Source: Micromonospora sp. AMSO31t (GTDB lineage Bacteria > Actinomycetota > Actinomycetes > Mycobacteriales > Micromonosporaceae). From it: DNA of 64,000 nucleotides. A model generated the notes under the pieces. The model made no database searches. It worked only from the letters and a program-made list of their open reading frames with translations, and had not been told where the DNA came from. Each line of letters opens with the position of its first letter. The first letter of the stretch is position 1. The stretch lies in assembly GCF_008868175.1 (NCBI RefSeq), contig NZ_WBKT01000001.1:1-64000 (forward strand). The letters are read 5' to 3'. Below are positions 43,894-52,833 of this stretch, in pieces. The translations under genes and the position numbers were made by a program.

Positions 43894-45999
43894 CTAGTCG
43901 ACGCGGACGAGGTGGACGACCGCGCTGGCGTAGTCCCCGGACGGCAACTGCGGGCGCAGTCCGTGGCCCAGCAGCACGGCGCCGTGCTGCACCTCGCCGG
44001 TCGCCTCGTCACGGTAACGGGCGGCCGGGTCCAGCCCCCGCAGCCGCACGGGCGCCGCCTCGCGGCCGAAGCACGGCGCGGGGAGCCAGAAGAAGACGAC
44101 GGATTCGGTGCCGTCAACCGCGACGTACTGGGTCGCGGACAGGCCGTCGGACGGCGGCAGCAGCCGATAGACGTCCCCGTGCTGCACCACCGGTCGGATC
44201 CGCTTGTACTGCGCCACCAGGAGCCGAGCCTCCGCCAGCTCCTCGTCGGCCCACTCCGGCAGGTTGCCGCCGATGGCCAGCACGCCGGCCATGGCCACGT
44301 GGAAGCGGAACCGCAGCGGCACGGTCCGCCCGGTCAAGAAGTTCGGTACGTCAGTCACCCAGGCGGCCATGGTGACCGTGGGATAGATCTGGCCATAGCC
44401 GTGCTGGACCGACAACCGGTCCCGGGCGTCGGTGTTGTCCGACGGCCAGACCTCGTCCGTGCGGCGAAGGATGCCCAGGTCGACCCGGCCGCCGCCGCCC
44501 GAACACGTCTGGATCCGCAGGTGCGGGTGATCGGCGCGAAGGCGGTCCAGGACCCCGTACAGGTTCTCGACGTAGCGCACCCAGAGCCGGTCCGGATCGT
44601 CACCGCCGTCCGGCCAGCCGGCCTCGGTGAACGGTCGGTTCATGTCCCACTTCAGGAAGTCGACGTCGTTGCCGCCGACGAGTTCGTCCAGCCAGCCGTG
44701 CGCCCACTCCGCCACATCCGGCCTGGCGAAGTTGAGCACCAGCTGGTGGCGCAGCTCGGTACGGTGCCGGTTGCGCATGTGCAGGACCCAGTCCGGGCGC
44801 GCCCGGTGCAGATCGCTGTCCGGGTTCACCATCTCCGGCTCGACCCAGATGCCGAACCTCATGCCCAGCCGGTGCACCTCGGCCGCCAGCGGGGCCAGCC
44901 CGTTCGGGAATCGGTCCCGGTTCACCGTCCAGTCGCCCAGACCGGCGCGGTCGTCGACCCGGGCGCCGAACCAGCCGTCGTCCATCACGAACAACTCCGC
45001 TCCCAGCTCGGCCGCCTGGGCGGCGAGCCGCCGCTGACCGGGCTCGTCGACCGTGAACCCGGTCGCCTCCCAGGAGTTGTAGGTCACCGGTCGTAACTCC
45101 TGTGGGTGCGGCAGAACGTGCCCACGCACGTAGCGATGCCAGACCCGGCTGGTCGCCCCGTAACCGCCGACGCCGTAGAGACCGGCGAACACTGGCGTCT
45201 CCCGCCGCTCGCCCGGCGCCAGCCGCCAGGAGACGCCCTCATGGCCGGCCCCACCGGTCACGCAGACGACATCGGTCGGGGTACGGCTCAGGGTGATCCG
45301 CCACGTGCCGCTCCACGCCAGGGCGCCGCTGAAGACCTCACCGTGTTCCTCGCTCGCGTCGCCGGCGTCGATGGTGAACCAGGGGTTGGCGTGGTGGCCG
45401 GTGGTCCCGCGCCGGCTTGTCAGCACCGTCTCGCCGCGGGCGAGGTCGACCCGTTCCACCTGGCTCTCCCCGCCCCAGTGGCCGGTCACATGGCGTACGA
45501 CGTAGCCCGCGCGGGCTGGGACCGGCCAGGTCGCCGAGTCGGCCCGCAGCACCTCGACCGGCACGTCGCCGGTATTCGCCAGCGACGTCCACCGCTCGAC
45601 GACGTCGCTGTCCGGATACACGCGGTAGTGGAGGCTGACCTCGAACGGGTAGTGCCGGTCGACCAGCCGGATCGACAGCGTGTCGGCGTTGCGTTCCTGG
45701 CCGGCGAAGGCGAGCTCCAGGCCCCGCGTGCCGTCGGCGAACCGTACCTGGAGCGCGGGCACACCGAACCGGGCCCCACCCTCGACCGGGAACTCCTCGA
45801 TGTCGTACACCCGGCCCTCGAACTGGGTCAACGTGGCGGGACGCGGCGCCGGCACGGTGCTCGCCTGGGCCAGCGTCAGCCGCGGTCCCCAGTAGAGGTG
45901 GCGCAACACACCGTCATCACCCAGGCGCAACGCGTACCCGGTACCGGGGGTGGAGAGCAGCCAGGTCCGGGTCGCGGCGTCGAACTCAACTCCAGGCAT
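43894..45999 (-). CDS. GH36-family alpha-galactosidase (cytoplasmic)
   Basis: From ATG 45997-45999 the protein has 701 residues, the usual GH36 size. The open frame extends upstream but without similarity. The N-terminal beta-sandwich (AFAGQERNADTLSIRLVDRH) is followed by the catalytic barrel: VTYNSWEATGFTVDEPGQ, ELFVMDDGWFGARVDDRAGL, FGIWVEPEMVNPDSDL, nucleophile Asp452 in DFLKWDMNRPFTE, CSGGGGRVDLGILRRTDEVW and acid/base Asp521 in WPSDNTDARDR. It releases alpha-linked galactose from oligosaccharides. No signal peptide is seen, so it works inside the cell, probably on sugars brought in by the divergent ABC importer (46252-49424). Confidence 0.88.
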   Translation of the reverse strand: MPGVEFDAATRTWLLSTPGTGYALRLGDDGVLRHLYWGPRLTLAQASTVPAPRPATLTQFEGRVYDIEEFPVEGGARFGVPALQVRFADGTRGLELAFAGQERNADTLSIRLVDRHYPFEVSLHYRVYPDSDVVERWTSLANTGDVPVEVLRADSATWPVPARAGYVVRHVTGHWGGESQVERVDLARGETVLTSRRGTTGHHANPWFTIDAGDASEEHGEVFSGALAWSGTWRITLSRTPTDVVCVTGGAGHEGVSWRLAPGERRETPVFAGLYGVGGYGATSRVWHRYVRGHVLPHPQELRPVTYNSWEATGFTVDEPGQRRLAAQAAELGAELFVMDDGWFGARVDDRAGLGDWTVNRDRFPNGLAPLAAEVHRLGMRFGIWVEPEMVNPDSDLHRARPDWVLHMRNRHRTELRHQLVLNFARPDVAEWAHGWLDELVGGNDVDFLKWDMNRPFTEAGWPDGGDDPDRLWVRYVENLYGVLDRLRADHPHLRIQTCSGGGGRVDLGILRRTDEVWPSDNTDARDRLSVQHGYGQIYPTVTMAAWVTDVPNFLTGRTVPLRFRFHVAMAGVLAIGGNLPEWADEELAEARLLVAQYKRIRPVVQHGDVYRLLPPSDGLSATQYVAVDGTESVVFFWLPAPCFGREAAPVRLRGLDPAARYRDEATGEVQHGAVLLGHGLRPQLPSGDYASAVVHLVRVD

Positions 46000-46160
46000 C
46001 CGCGAAGCGTACGACCCGGCGGTCGATGGCTCGGTGCCGCGGGCATGGGCATTCGGCACCGGTCCAAACGGGCGAAGTCGCTCGAATCCAAGGAATGCCG
46101 CGAACCGGGCAGTCATCCGATCGATCCGGGGAGGGATGACGCCTTTTCCGGCTTCGGGCG

Positions 46161-46190
46161 TTGACACTCCGCCCAAAGATCGGATGTACT
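46161..46190 (+). promoter_or_regulatory. Promoter of the sugar importer with overlapping operator half
   Basis: TTGACA (46161-46166) and TGTACT (46185-46190, 4 of 6 consensus) are 18 bp apart. GATCGGATG (46179-46187), a relative of the CATCSGATG palindrome, covers the end of the spacer and the start of the -10. Another partial copy, TCATCCGATCGATC, lies at 46112-46125. Transcription would start ~50 bp before the binding-protein gene. Confidence 0.5.
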
Positions 46191-46251
46191 GCGCTCCGGC
46201 GTTGCCCCCTCGCCACTCCCACCACTGTCCGACCACACGAGAGGTGGCTCA

Positions 46252-47541
46252 ATGCGGAACAAGCCCCGAGCATTCCGGGTGGCGGCCGCACTCGCGGCCG
46301 TCGTAGCCCTCAGCGCCTGCACGGTCGGTGACAACTCGTCCACCGTGGACGGCAAGCAGGAGGTCACCTTCCTGACCTTCGAGACGCCGAACCTCACCCC
46401 CGGGTACTGGGATGCCGCGATCAAGCGGGTGACCGCCAAGAATCCGGACATCACCGTCAAGAAGCTGGTGGCCCCGACCGCGGACGGTCGGACGGCGTAC
46501 GCCAAGCAGCTGCTGCAGTCGGGCCAGTTCCCGGACGTCATGATCGCGGTGTCCCCGGCCGGGTTCGCCGAGGCCGGAAATCTCTACGCGTGGCAGCCGG
46601 ACGAGCTGAAGGACTTCCTCTATCCGACGGCGAACCCGATCAACGGGAAGTACTACCAGCTCCCGGCCAACACCCAGACCATCCCGCCGATCTACTACAA
46701 CAAGAAGATGTTCGCCGACGCCGGCGTCACCGCGACCCCGAAGACCTGGGCCGAGCTGCTCGACGCGTCGGCGAAGCTGAAGGCGAAGGGGATGACGCCG
46801 TTCGTCATCGGCGGTGGCAAGGACGGCTTCGCCTCGTCGATGATCCTGTCCGGCCTCGTGAGTGTCGACCTGTACGCGAAGACGCCGGACTGGCTGACCA
46901 AGCGACGGTCGAACCAGGCGAAGTTCGCCGACCCCGACTTCGAGAAGGCCCTGGGCAAGTTCGCCGACCTGGCCGCCAAGGGCTACCTCGACAAGTCGGC
47001 GGTCTCCCGGGACTACGCGGCCACAGAACAGGCGTTCCTGGACGGCAAGGGCGCGATGTATCCGATGGGAAACTGGTTCGCGGCGAACGCCGACACCAAG
47101 AAGCCCGGCTTCGAGATCGGCGTGTTCAACGTCCCGACCGAGGACGGCACGGTCGTGGCGCCCGCCTACACCGGCGGCGGCATGATCGTCAGCGCGAAGG
47201 CCAAAAACCTCGACGCGGCCAAGAAGTTCGCGCTGGCGTTCCAGCTCGACAAGGAGCAGCTCGACGCGTCCGTCAAGGCCGACGGACTCTTCCCCGCGAT
47301 CAAGGGCTACACACTGCCCTCCGACGTGGGTCCGGTGTTCAAGGCGGGATACGAGCTCTACCAGCAGGCGCAGGCCCAGGAGGCCGTCGTGCACGCATTC
47401 CGCTGGGAGACGGCCGACGACGGACTGCTGCCCGGAATGGCCGACAAGGTCGACGCGGCCGCACAGGACCTGATCACCGGACGCAGGACGCCCGCCCAGG
47501 CGGCCGCCTTCCTCGACACGGAATGGTCGAAGGCCGGCTGA
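46252..47541 (+). CDS. Sugar-binding lipoprotein, extracellular family 1
   Basis: The protein has 429 residues. A lipoprotein signal ends AALAAVVALSAC, with Cys ~23 as the lipid site. The type 2 binding fold of the maltose/oligosaccharide class follows: YWDAAIKRVTAKNPDITVKK, QFPDVMIAVSPAGFAEAGNL, YQLPANTQTIPPIYYNKKMF and GAMYPMGNWFAANADTKKPG. These proteins usually bind oligosaccharides, so the importer may bring in galactosylated or fucosylated fragments. GAGAGG precedes ATG 46252. It is divergent from the GH36 alpha-galactosidase and precedes two permease genes. No ATPase is present, so a shared MsiK-like ATPase elsewhere is probably used. Confidence 0.88.
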   Translation: MRNKPRAFRVAAALAAVVALSACTVGDNSSTVDGKQEVTFLTFETPNLTPGYWDAAIKRVTAKNPDITVKKLVAPTADGRTAYAKQLLQSGQFPDVMIAVSPAGFAEAGNLYAWQPDELKDFLYPTANPINGKYYQLPANTQTIPPIYYNKKMFADAGVTATPKTWAELLDASAKLKAKGMTPFVIGGGKDGFASSMILSGLVSVDLYAKTPDWLTKRRSNQAKFADPDFEKALGKFADLAAKGYLDKSAVSRDYAATEQAFLDGKGAMYPMGNWFAANADTKKPGFEIGVFNVPTEDGTVVAPAYTGGGMIVSAKAKNLDAAKKFALAFQLDKEQLDASVKADGLFPAIKGYTLPSDVGPVFKAGYELYQQAQAQEAVVHAFRWETADDGLLPGMADKVDAAAQDLITGRRTPAQAAAFLDTEWSKAG

Positions 47542-47560
47542 TCCGGCGACGCGTACGACC

Positions 47561-47591
47561 GGGTGTGGAGAGCGCCTCGCTCTCCACACCC
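47561..47591 (+). terminator. 13-bp hairpin between binding-protein and permease genes
   Basis: The perfect arms GGGTGTGGAGAGC and GCTCTCCACACCC flank a 5-nt loop 19 bp after the binding-protein stop. It is probably a partial terminator or an mRNA-stabilising stem that keeps the binding protein in excess over the permeases. Confidence 0.6.
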
Positions 47592-47649
47592 CCGCGGTCG
47601 CACCGAGGCCGGCGACGGTCGACCGGTAGGAACGGAAGGAGTAGGCGCC

Positions 47650-48597
47650 ATGGTTGCCCAGGTCGCTAGGCCTGCCACACGGCCCGCACCGGAGGAGACG
47701 ACAAGAACCCGGCGACGACGGCCCCTGGGGCCGGCCCTCGGGCACTTCGCATCGTTCGCCGCGCCGGGGGTGCTGATCTACGCCTGCTTCGTCCTGGCGC
47801 CGATCCTGGTCAGCCTCGGCTACAGCCTGACCAACTACAACCCGTTCAACCCGCCGACGAGGTACGTGGGACTGGACAACTACCAGCTGTTGCTGCGCGA
47901 CGACCAGTTCCTCACGGCGCTGCGGGTGACGAGCATCCTCACCGTGATCGTGGTGATCGTGCCGAACGTGCTCGGGCTGGCGGTCGCGCTGCTGCTCGAC
48001 CGGCACGGATGGCTCTACAACGCCCTGCGCAGCGTCTTCTTCACCCCGGTCATCCTGAGCTCCGTGGTCGTGAGCGTCATCTGGTCGCGCCTGCTGGACA
48101 GCGAAGGACCGCTCAACGAGGCGCTGAGGGCCCTCGGGGTCGACCAGCCCCCCGGCTGGCTCTCCGATCCGGCCGTCGCCCTGTACTCGGTGGCGTCGAT
48201 CATCAGCTGGCAGATGCTCGGCTTCTGCGTCGTGGTCTACCTCGCCGGCCTCCAGGGTGTGCCCGTCGAGCTGCAGGAGGCCGCCGCCATCGACGGCGCC
48301 GGCCCGGTCCGCCGGTTCCGCGCCGTCACCTGGCCGATGCTGGCGCCCGCCCTGACCGTCAACACCGTCGTCCTGCTGATCTCGGCGTTCAAGGCATACG
48401 ACTACATCAAGGTGATCACCAACGGTGGGCCGGGATCCGGCACCACCGCCACCATCGCCTTCAACGTGCTCCAGACCGGCTTCGACGCCAACCACGGTGG
48501 CTACGCCTCCGCCATGGCGATCCTGATGTTGCTCATCGTCGCGGTCGTGACCGCGATCGCGCTGAGGTTCCTGCAGCGCCGGGAGGTGGACCTGTGA
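47650..48597 (+). CDS. Sugar ABC transporter permease (MalF-type)
   Basis: The protein has 315 residues with six predicted membrane helices after a basic N-terminal tail of ~35 residues. The MalF-type coupling loop EAA motif is present as VELQEAAAIDGAGPVRRFRA then VTWPMLAPAL. Other family marks are YSLTNYNPFNPPTRYVGLDN and VNTVVLLISAFKAYDYIKVI. A strong ribosome site (GGAAGGAG) precedes ATG 47650. It is coupled to the next permease through a GTGA overlap. Confidence 0.9.
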   Translation: MVAQVARPATRPAPEETTRTRRRRPLGPALGHFASFAAPGVLIYACFVLAPILVSLGYSLTNYNPFNPPTRYVGLDNYQLLLRDDQFLTALRVTSILTVIVVIVPNVLGLAVALLLDRHGWLYNALRSVFFTPVILSSVVVSVIWSRLLDSEGPLNEALRALGVDQPPGWLSDPAVALYSVASIISWQMLGFCVVVYLAGLQGVPVELQEAAAIDGAGPVRRFRAVTWPMLAPALTVNTVVLLISAFKAYDYIKVITNGGPGSGTTATIAFNVLQTGFDANHGGYASAMAILMLLIVAVVTAIALRFLQRREVDL

Positions 48598-49424
48598 AAC
48601 ATGGCAAACCGTCGTGGCTGCGCCCCGGGGTCGCGATCACGCTCGCCGCGGTCTTCTTCGTGCCGCTGTACTTCGTCCTGGCGAACGTCTTCAAACCCGG
48701 TGACCTGATCGCCAAGCAACCCGCCAAGCTTCCGCTGCCGCCCACACTGGCCAACATCGAGGCGGTGCTCACCCGACCGGACCGCCTGTTCTGGGTCAGC
48801 CTCACCAACAGCATCGTCGTCACCCTCCTGTCGGTGCTGGTGCTCATCGTGCTCTCCGCGATGCTCGGCCACTACCTCGCCCGCACCCGCAATCGGTGGA
48901 CGCGGGCACTGACCCTGCTCCTGCTGTGCGGGCTCATGATCCCGCCGCAGGTGATCCTCATACCGATCACCGACGTGCTGCGGTTCACCCACCTGATGGC
49001 GACACTGCAGGGTCTGGTGCTGTTCAACGTCGGCTACTACGTACCGTTCGGCATCTTCGTCTTCATGGGCTTCATCCGCGCCGTACCGGTCGAACTCGAA
49101 GAGGCGGCACGCATCGACGGTGCGAGTCGGATGCAGGTCTTCTGGCGGGTCGTCTTCCCGTTGCTGCGCCCCGCGACCGCGAGCGTCGTCATCTTCCTCA
49201 GCGTGTGGATCTGGAACGACTTCATCAATCCGCTGATCATTCTCGGCCCGAGCCAGGGGACCACGATCACCACCGGCATCTACCGCTCGATCGGGCAGTA
49301 CCAGGCGGATTTCGGCAGCCTCTTCGCGCTGATGTTCCTGGCCACGCTGCCCGTGCTGATCTTCTACCTGGCTCTCCAACGACAGTTCGTCAAAGGCCTG
49401 ACCGGAGGCGCCACCAAGGGATAG
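48594..49424 (+). CDS. Sugar ABC transporter permease (MalG-type)
   Basis: The protein has 276 residues and six helices. The start is GTG 48594, which overlaps the preceding stop (GTGA). The EAA loop reads VPVELEEAARIDGASRMQVF then WRVVFPLLRPAT. FFVPLYFVLANVFKPGDLIA at the N-terminus and VWIWNDFINPLIILGPSQGT near the end are typical of MalG-type permeases. It pairs with the MalF-type protein. The ATPase must come from elsewhere. The genes of the L-fucose pathway begin 80 bp downstream with their own possible control site. Confidence 0.9.
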   Translation: MKHGKPSWLRPGVAITLAAVFFVPLYFVLANVFKPGDLIAKQPAKLPLPPTLANIEAVLTRPDRLFWVSLTNSIVVTLLSVLVLIVLSAMLGHYLARTRNRWTRALTLLLLCGLMIPPQVILIPITDVLRFTHLMATLQGLVLFNVGYYVPFGIFVFMGFIRAVPVELEEAARIDGASRMQVFWRVVFPLLRPATASVVIFLSVWIWNDFINPLIILGPSQGTTITTGIYRSIGQYQADFGSLFALMFLATLPVLIFYLALQRQFVKGLTGGATKG

Positions 49425-49475
49425 CCGGGGCGCCGCGGCGCATTGACGTGAGCTGTGTGAGAACTGACGTATTGG

Positions 49476-49486
49476 ATGTGCGACAT
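49476..49486. promoter_or_regulatory. Candidate operator ATGTGCGACAT before the L-fucose operon
   Basis: This inverted repeat (ATGT-3-ACAT) lies 18 bp before the start of the FAH hydrolase gene. A TTGACG at 49443 could be the -35 of a promoter here. The arm-3-arm layout is like sites of FCD-type GntR proteins, and such a regulator is encoded at 54733-55404. The -10 box is not clear. Confidence 0.4.
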
Positions 49487-49504
49487 GGATTCTGGGGGCG
49501 ACGC

Positions 49505-50353
49505 ATGAGGCTCTTGAGGGTGGGCGCACCAGGACAGGAACGCCCGGCACTGCTGGACGAGGCCGGGCGACTGCGCGACCTCAGCGGGTTGATCGACGAC
49601 CTCGACGCGTCGTTCCTCGCCACCCACGGCATCCGGCGGCTGACAGAAGTCCCGACGGCCGAGTTGCCGGTGCTCACCACCGAAGGACTGCGCATCGGAC
49701 CACCGCTGCGGCCGAACAAGATCGTTTGCATCGGCCTGAACTACCGGGACCACGCCGCCGAGACCGGTGCCCCGATCCCGAGCGAGCCGGTCGTCTTCCT
49801 GAAGGCCCCGGACACCGTGGTGGGACCCGACGACACGGTTCTCGTACCGCGCGGCAGCACGAAGACCGACTGGGAGGTCGAGCTCGCCGTCGTCATCGGA
49901 CGCACCGCCCGCTACCTGTCCAGCGTCGACGAGGCGATGCACTGCGTCGCCGGCTATGCCGTCGCCCACGACGTCTCCGAGCGCGAGTTCCAACTCGAAC
50001 GTGGCGGCCAGTGGGACAAGGGCAAGTCCTGTGAGACCTTCAACCCGCTCGGACCCTGGCTGGTCACCGCCGACGAGGTGCCCGACCCGCAGGCCCTGAG
50101 GCTGCGGCTGTGGGTCAACGGTGACCTGCGGCAGGACGGCACCACCGCCAACATGGTCTTTCCGGTGGGGGAGATCATCCGCTACCTGAGCCAGTTCATG
50201 GTCCTCCACCCGGGCGACGTGATCAACACCGGCACCCCGGCCGGAGTGGCACTGGGGCAACCCGAGCCGAAGCCGTACCTGGTCGCGGGTGACGTCGTCG
50301 AGCTGGAGATCGACGGGCTGGGGCGGCAGCGCCAGGAGATGGGGCAGGCATGA
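49505..50353 (+). CDS. FAH-family hydrolase, probable 2,4-diketo-3-deoxy-L-fuconate hydrolase
   Basis: The 282-residue protein has the fumarylacetoacetase C-terminal fold: [40 protein letters not shown], and metal ligands in [13 protein letters not shown] (two Glu) and the following Asp of [10 protein letters not shown]. The end has [20 protein letters not shown]. In the non-phosphorylative L-fucose route this enzyme splits 2,4-diketo-3-deoxy-L-fuconate to pyruvate and L-lactate. It is first in an operon containing the other steps, and its stop overlaps the dehydratase start (ATGA), which supports this role over other FAH reactions. Confidence 0.82.
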   Translation: MRLLRVGAPGQERPALLDEAGRLRDLSGLIDDLDASFLATHGIRRLTEVPTAELPVLTTEGLRIGPPLRPNKIVCIGLNYRDHAAETGAPIPSEPVVFLKAPDTVVGPDDTVLVPRGSTKTDWEVELAVVIGRTARYLSSVDEAMHCVAGYAVAHDVSEREFQLERGGQWDKGKSCETFNPLGPWLVTADEVPDPQALRLRLWVNGDLRQDGTTANMVFPVGEIIRYLSQFMVLHPGDVINTGTPAGVALGQPEPKPYLVAGDVVELEIDGLGRQRQEMGQA

Positions 50354-51732
50354 ACTTCACCGAGCTGGAGGTCCTCGACGTCCGCTTCCCGACCTCGCGC
50401 GAGTTGGACGGCTCCGACGCCATGAACCCCGACCCCGACTACTCGGCCGCCTACCTCGTGGTGCGCACCGACGAGGTGGACGGGCACGAGGGGCACGGCT
50501 TCGCGTTCACCATCGGGCGCGGCAACGAGGTGCAGGCGGCCGCGATCGCCTCGCTGCGGCCGTACCTGCTCGGCAGGTCGGTGGAGGCGGTCCTGGCCGA
50601 CCTCGGCGGCTTCTGGCGCGAGCTCGTCCACGACTCGCAGCTGCGCTGGCTCGGCCCGGAGAAGGGCGTCATGCACATGGCGATCTCCGCCGTGATCAAC
50701 GCCCTGTGGGACCTGCGGGCCAAGCGGGCGGGGCTGCCGCTGTGGCAGCTGCTGAGCCGGCTGAGCCCGGAGGAGCTCGTCGAGCTGATCGACTTCCGCT
50801 ATCTCACCGACGCCCTGACCCGCGACGAGGCGCTGCGGATCCTGCGCACCGCACAACCGGGACGCGCCGAACGGGAGGAGTTGCTGCGGCGCGAGGGGTT
50901 CCCGGCCTACACCACGTCGCCGGGCTGGCTGGGCTACGACGACGACAAACTGCGCCGCCTGTGCAAAGAAGCGGTGGCGGAGGGCTTCACCCAGATCAAG
51001 CTGAAGGTCGGCGCGGTTCTGGCCGACGACATCCGGCGGATGGACATTGCCCGGCAGACCTGCGGGCCGGACGTCCGCATCGCGGTCGACGCCAACCAGC
51101 GCTGGGACGTGCCGGAGGCGATCAGCTGGATGCGCGAGCTGGCCCCGTTCGACCCGTACTGGATCGAGGAGCCGACCAGCCCGGACGACGTCGTCGGGCA
51201 CGCCGCGATCGCCCGCGGGGTGGCACCCATCCGGGTCGCGACGGGCGAACACATCGCCAACCGGGTCGTCTTCAAGCAGTTGCTCCAGCTCGAGGCGATC
51301 TCCTACGTGCAGATCGACGCGGCTCGGGTCGCCGGGGTCAACGAGGTTCTCGCGATCCTGCTGCTGGCGGCGAAGTTCCGGGTGCCCGTGTGCCCGCACG
51401 CGGGCGGGGTGGGCCTCTGCGAGTTGGTCCAGCACCTGTCGATGTTCGACTTCGTCGCCGTGTCCGGCTCGATGCAGGACCGGGTCATCGAATATGTCGA
51501 CCACCTGCACGAACATTTCGTCGATCCGGTGGAGGTCTCGCGCGGCCGCTACCACGCGCCGACCGCACCGGGCTTCAGCGCCACCATGCGGCCGGAGACG
51601 CTGGCCGAGTACGTCTTCCCGCACGGCCCGGCCTGGTCCGCGGCGGGCGCGCCCGGTCCGACGGTGAGTGGGAGCGGCGGCGGGCGGCGCCGCGACGAGG
51701 ACGACCGGACCGATGGTGAGGTGGAACGGTGA
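50350..51732 (+). CDS. L-fuconate dehydratase (enolase superfamily)
   Basis: The protein has 460 residues. The N-terminal capping domain opens [20 protein letters not shown], with the 20s loop typical of fuconate dehydratases. The barrel carries the catalytic lysines in KLKVG (Lys217, Lys219), metal ligands Asp247 (VDANQRW) and Glu273/274 ([10 protein letters not shown]), Glu in ATGEHIAN and the His of [11 protein letters not shown]. The run [20 protein letters not shown] is close to a signature for this subgroup. It removes water from L-fuconate (or D-arabinonate) to give the 2-keto-3-deoxy acid. It overlaps the genes on both sides. A ~30-residue charged extension ends the protein. Confidence 0.9.
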   Translation: MNFTELEVLDVRFPTSRELDGSDAMNPDPDYSAAYLVVRTDEVDGHEGHGFAFTIGRGNEVQAAAIASLRPYLLGRSVEAVLADLGGFWRELVHDSQLRWLGPEKGVMHMAISAVINALWDLRAKRAGLPLWQLLSRLSPEELVELIDFRYLTDALTRDEALRILRTAQPGRAEREELLRREGFPAYTTSPGWLGYDDDKLRRLCKEAVAEGFTQIKLKVGAVLADDIRRMDIARQTCGPDVRIAVDANQRWDVPEAISWMRELAPFDPYWIEEPTSPDDVVGHAAIARGVAPIRVATGEHIANRVVFKQLLQLEAISYVQIDAARVAGVNEVLAILLLAAKFRVPVCPHAGGVGLCELVQHLSMFDFVAVSGSMQDRVIEYVDHLHEHFVDPVEVSRGRYHAPTAPGFSATMRPETLAEYVFPHGPAWSAAGAPGPTVSGSGGGRRRDEDDRTDGEVER

Positions 51733-52505
51733 CGGGTGAAGGAGGCGAGTTCGCCCGGTTGAAGGCCCTGGTGACCGGCGGGGCGTCGGGCATCGGGCTG
51801 GCGACGGCGACCCTGCTGGCGGAGCGTGGCGCCCGCGTGGCCTGTCTGGACCTGCGCCCCGACGCGGCGCCCGAGCCGCTGCTCGGTTTCGCGGCGGACG
51901 TCGCCGACGATCCCTCGGTGCGCGAGGCCGTGGCCGCCGCCGCCCAGGCGCTCGGTGGCATCGACGTACTGGTCAACAACGCCGGCATCGGAGCTCGCGG
52001 CACGGTGGAGAGCAACCCGGACGACGAGTGGCACCGGGTGCTCGACGTGAACGTGGTCGGGATCGTCCGGGTGACCCGCGCCGCACTGCCGCACCTGCGC
52101 GCGTCGCCCCACGCGGTGATCGTCAACACCTGCTCCATCGCGGCGACCGCCGGCCTGCCGGACCGGGCGCTCTACAGCGCCAGCAAGGGGGCTGTGCAGT
52201 CACTGACGTTGGCGATGGCGGCCGACCACCTGCGGGAGGGGATCCGGGTCAACTGCGTCAACCCCGGCACGGCGGACACGCCGTGGGTGCGTCGGCTGCT
52301 GGAGGCGGCCGAGGACCCGACGGCGGAGCTGGCCGCGTTGCAGGCCCGCCAGCCCCTCGGCCGGTTGGTCAGCGCGAACGAGGTGGCGGCGGCGATCGCC
52401 TACCTCGCGAGCCCCCTCGCCGGGTCGACCACCGGCAGTGTCCTCGCCGTCGACGGCGGCATGCAGGGGCTGCGGCCGCGCCCCGCCGCGGATCGTCCTG
52501 ACTGA
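51729..52505 (+). CDS. SDR dehydrogenase, probable 2-keto-3-deoxy-L-fuconate dehydrogenase
   Basis: The 258-residue protein is a classical short-chain dehydrogenase. It has the nucleotide motif [35 protein letters not shown], a catalytic Ser/Tyr/Lys set in [22 protein letters not shown] (Tyr-x-x-x-Lys), and [20 protein letters not shown]. The start is GTG 51729 in the dehydratase stop. In the L-fucose route a member of this family oxidises the 4-hydroxyl of 2-keto-3-deoxy-L-fuconate with NAD. The AKR encoded downstream fits the first oxidation better, which leaves this step to the SDR. Confidence 0.82.
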   Translation: MTGEGGEFARLKALVTGGASGIGLATATLLAERGARVACLDLRPDAAPEPLLGFAADVADDPSVREAVAAAAQALGGIDVLVNNAGIGARGTVESNPDDEWHRVLDVNVVGIVRVTRAALPHLRASPHAVIVNTCSIAATAGLPDRALYSASKGAVQSLTLAMAADHLREGIRVNCVNPGTADTPWVRRLLEAAEDPTAELAALQARQPLGRLVSANEVAAAIAYLASPLAGSTTGSVLAVDGGMQGLRPRPAADRPD

Positions 52506-52521
52506 GGGAAGGAGCTGCCCC

Positions 52522-52833
52522 ATGCAACGGATCGCCCTGCACACCCGGCTCAAGCCGGGCAGGGAAGGCGAGTACGACACCGTGCACCGGGTCATCCCCG
52601 CCGAGCTGGACAGCGCGCTGCGCGCGGCCGGGGTGCGCTCGTGGCGAATCTGGCGGGACGGGCGCGACCTGTTCCATCTGGTCGAGGTCGAGGACTACCA
52701 GCGGATGCGACACGAGTTGCGGGATCATCCCGCGAACGTGCCCTGGCAGGCCCGGATGGCGGAGTTGCTGGAGGTCGAGGACGACTACTCCGGGGCCGAC
52801 TCGGGGCTGCGCCTCGTCTGGGAGCTGCCGTGA
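52522..52833 (+). CDS. L-rhamnose/L-fucose mutarotase family protein (RhaM-like)
   Basis: This is a 103-residue ferredoxin-like fold protein of the DUF718/RhaM group: MQRIALHTRLKPGREGEYDT, the catalytic-type His and Tyr in YDTVHRVIPAELDSALRAAG, RSWRIWRDGRDLFHLVEVED, then NVPWQARMAELLEVEDDY. These proteins interconvert anomers of 6-deoxy sugars. Here it would supply the anomer used by the L-fucose dehydrogenase. RhaM-like proteins, not FucU, fill this slot in several oxidative fucose operons. GGAAGGAG precedes ATG 52522, and the stop overlaps the AKR start. Confidence 0.85.
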   Translation: MQRIALHTRLKPGREGEYDTVHRVIPAELDSALRAAGVRSWRIWRDGRDLFHLVEVEDYQRMRHELRDHPANVPWQARMAELLEVEDDYSGADSGLRLVWELP

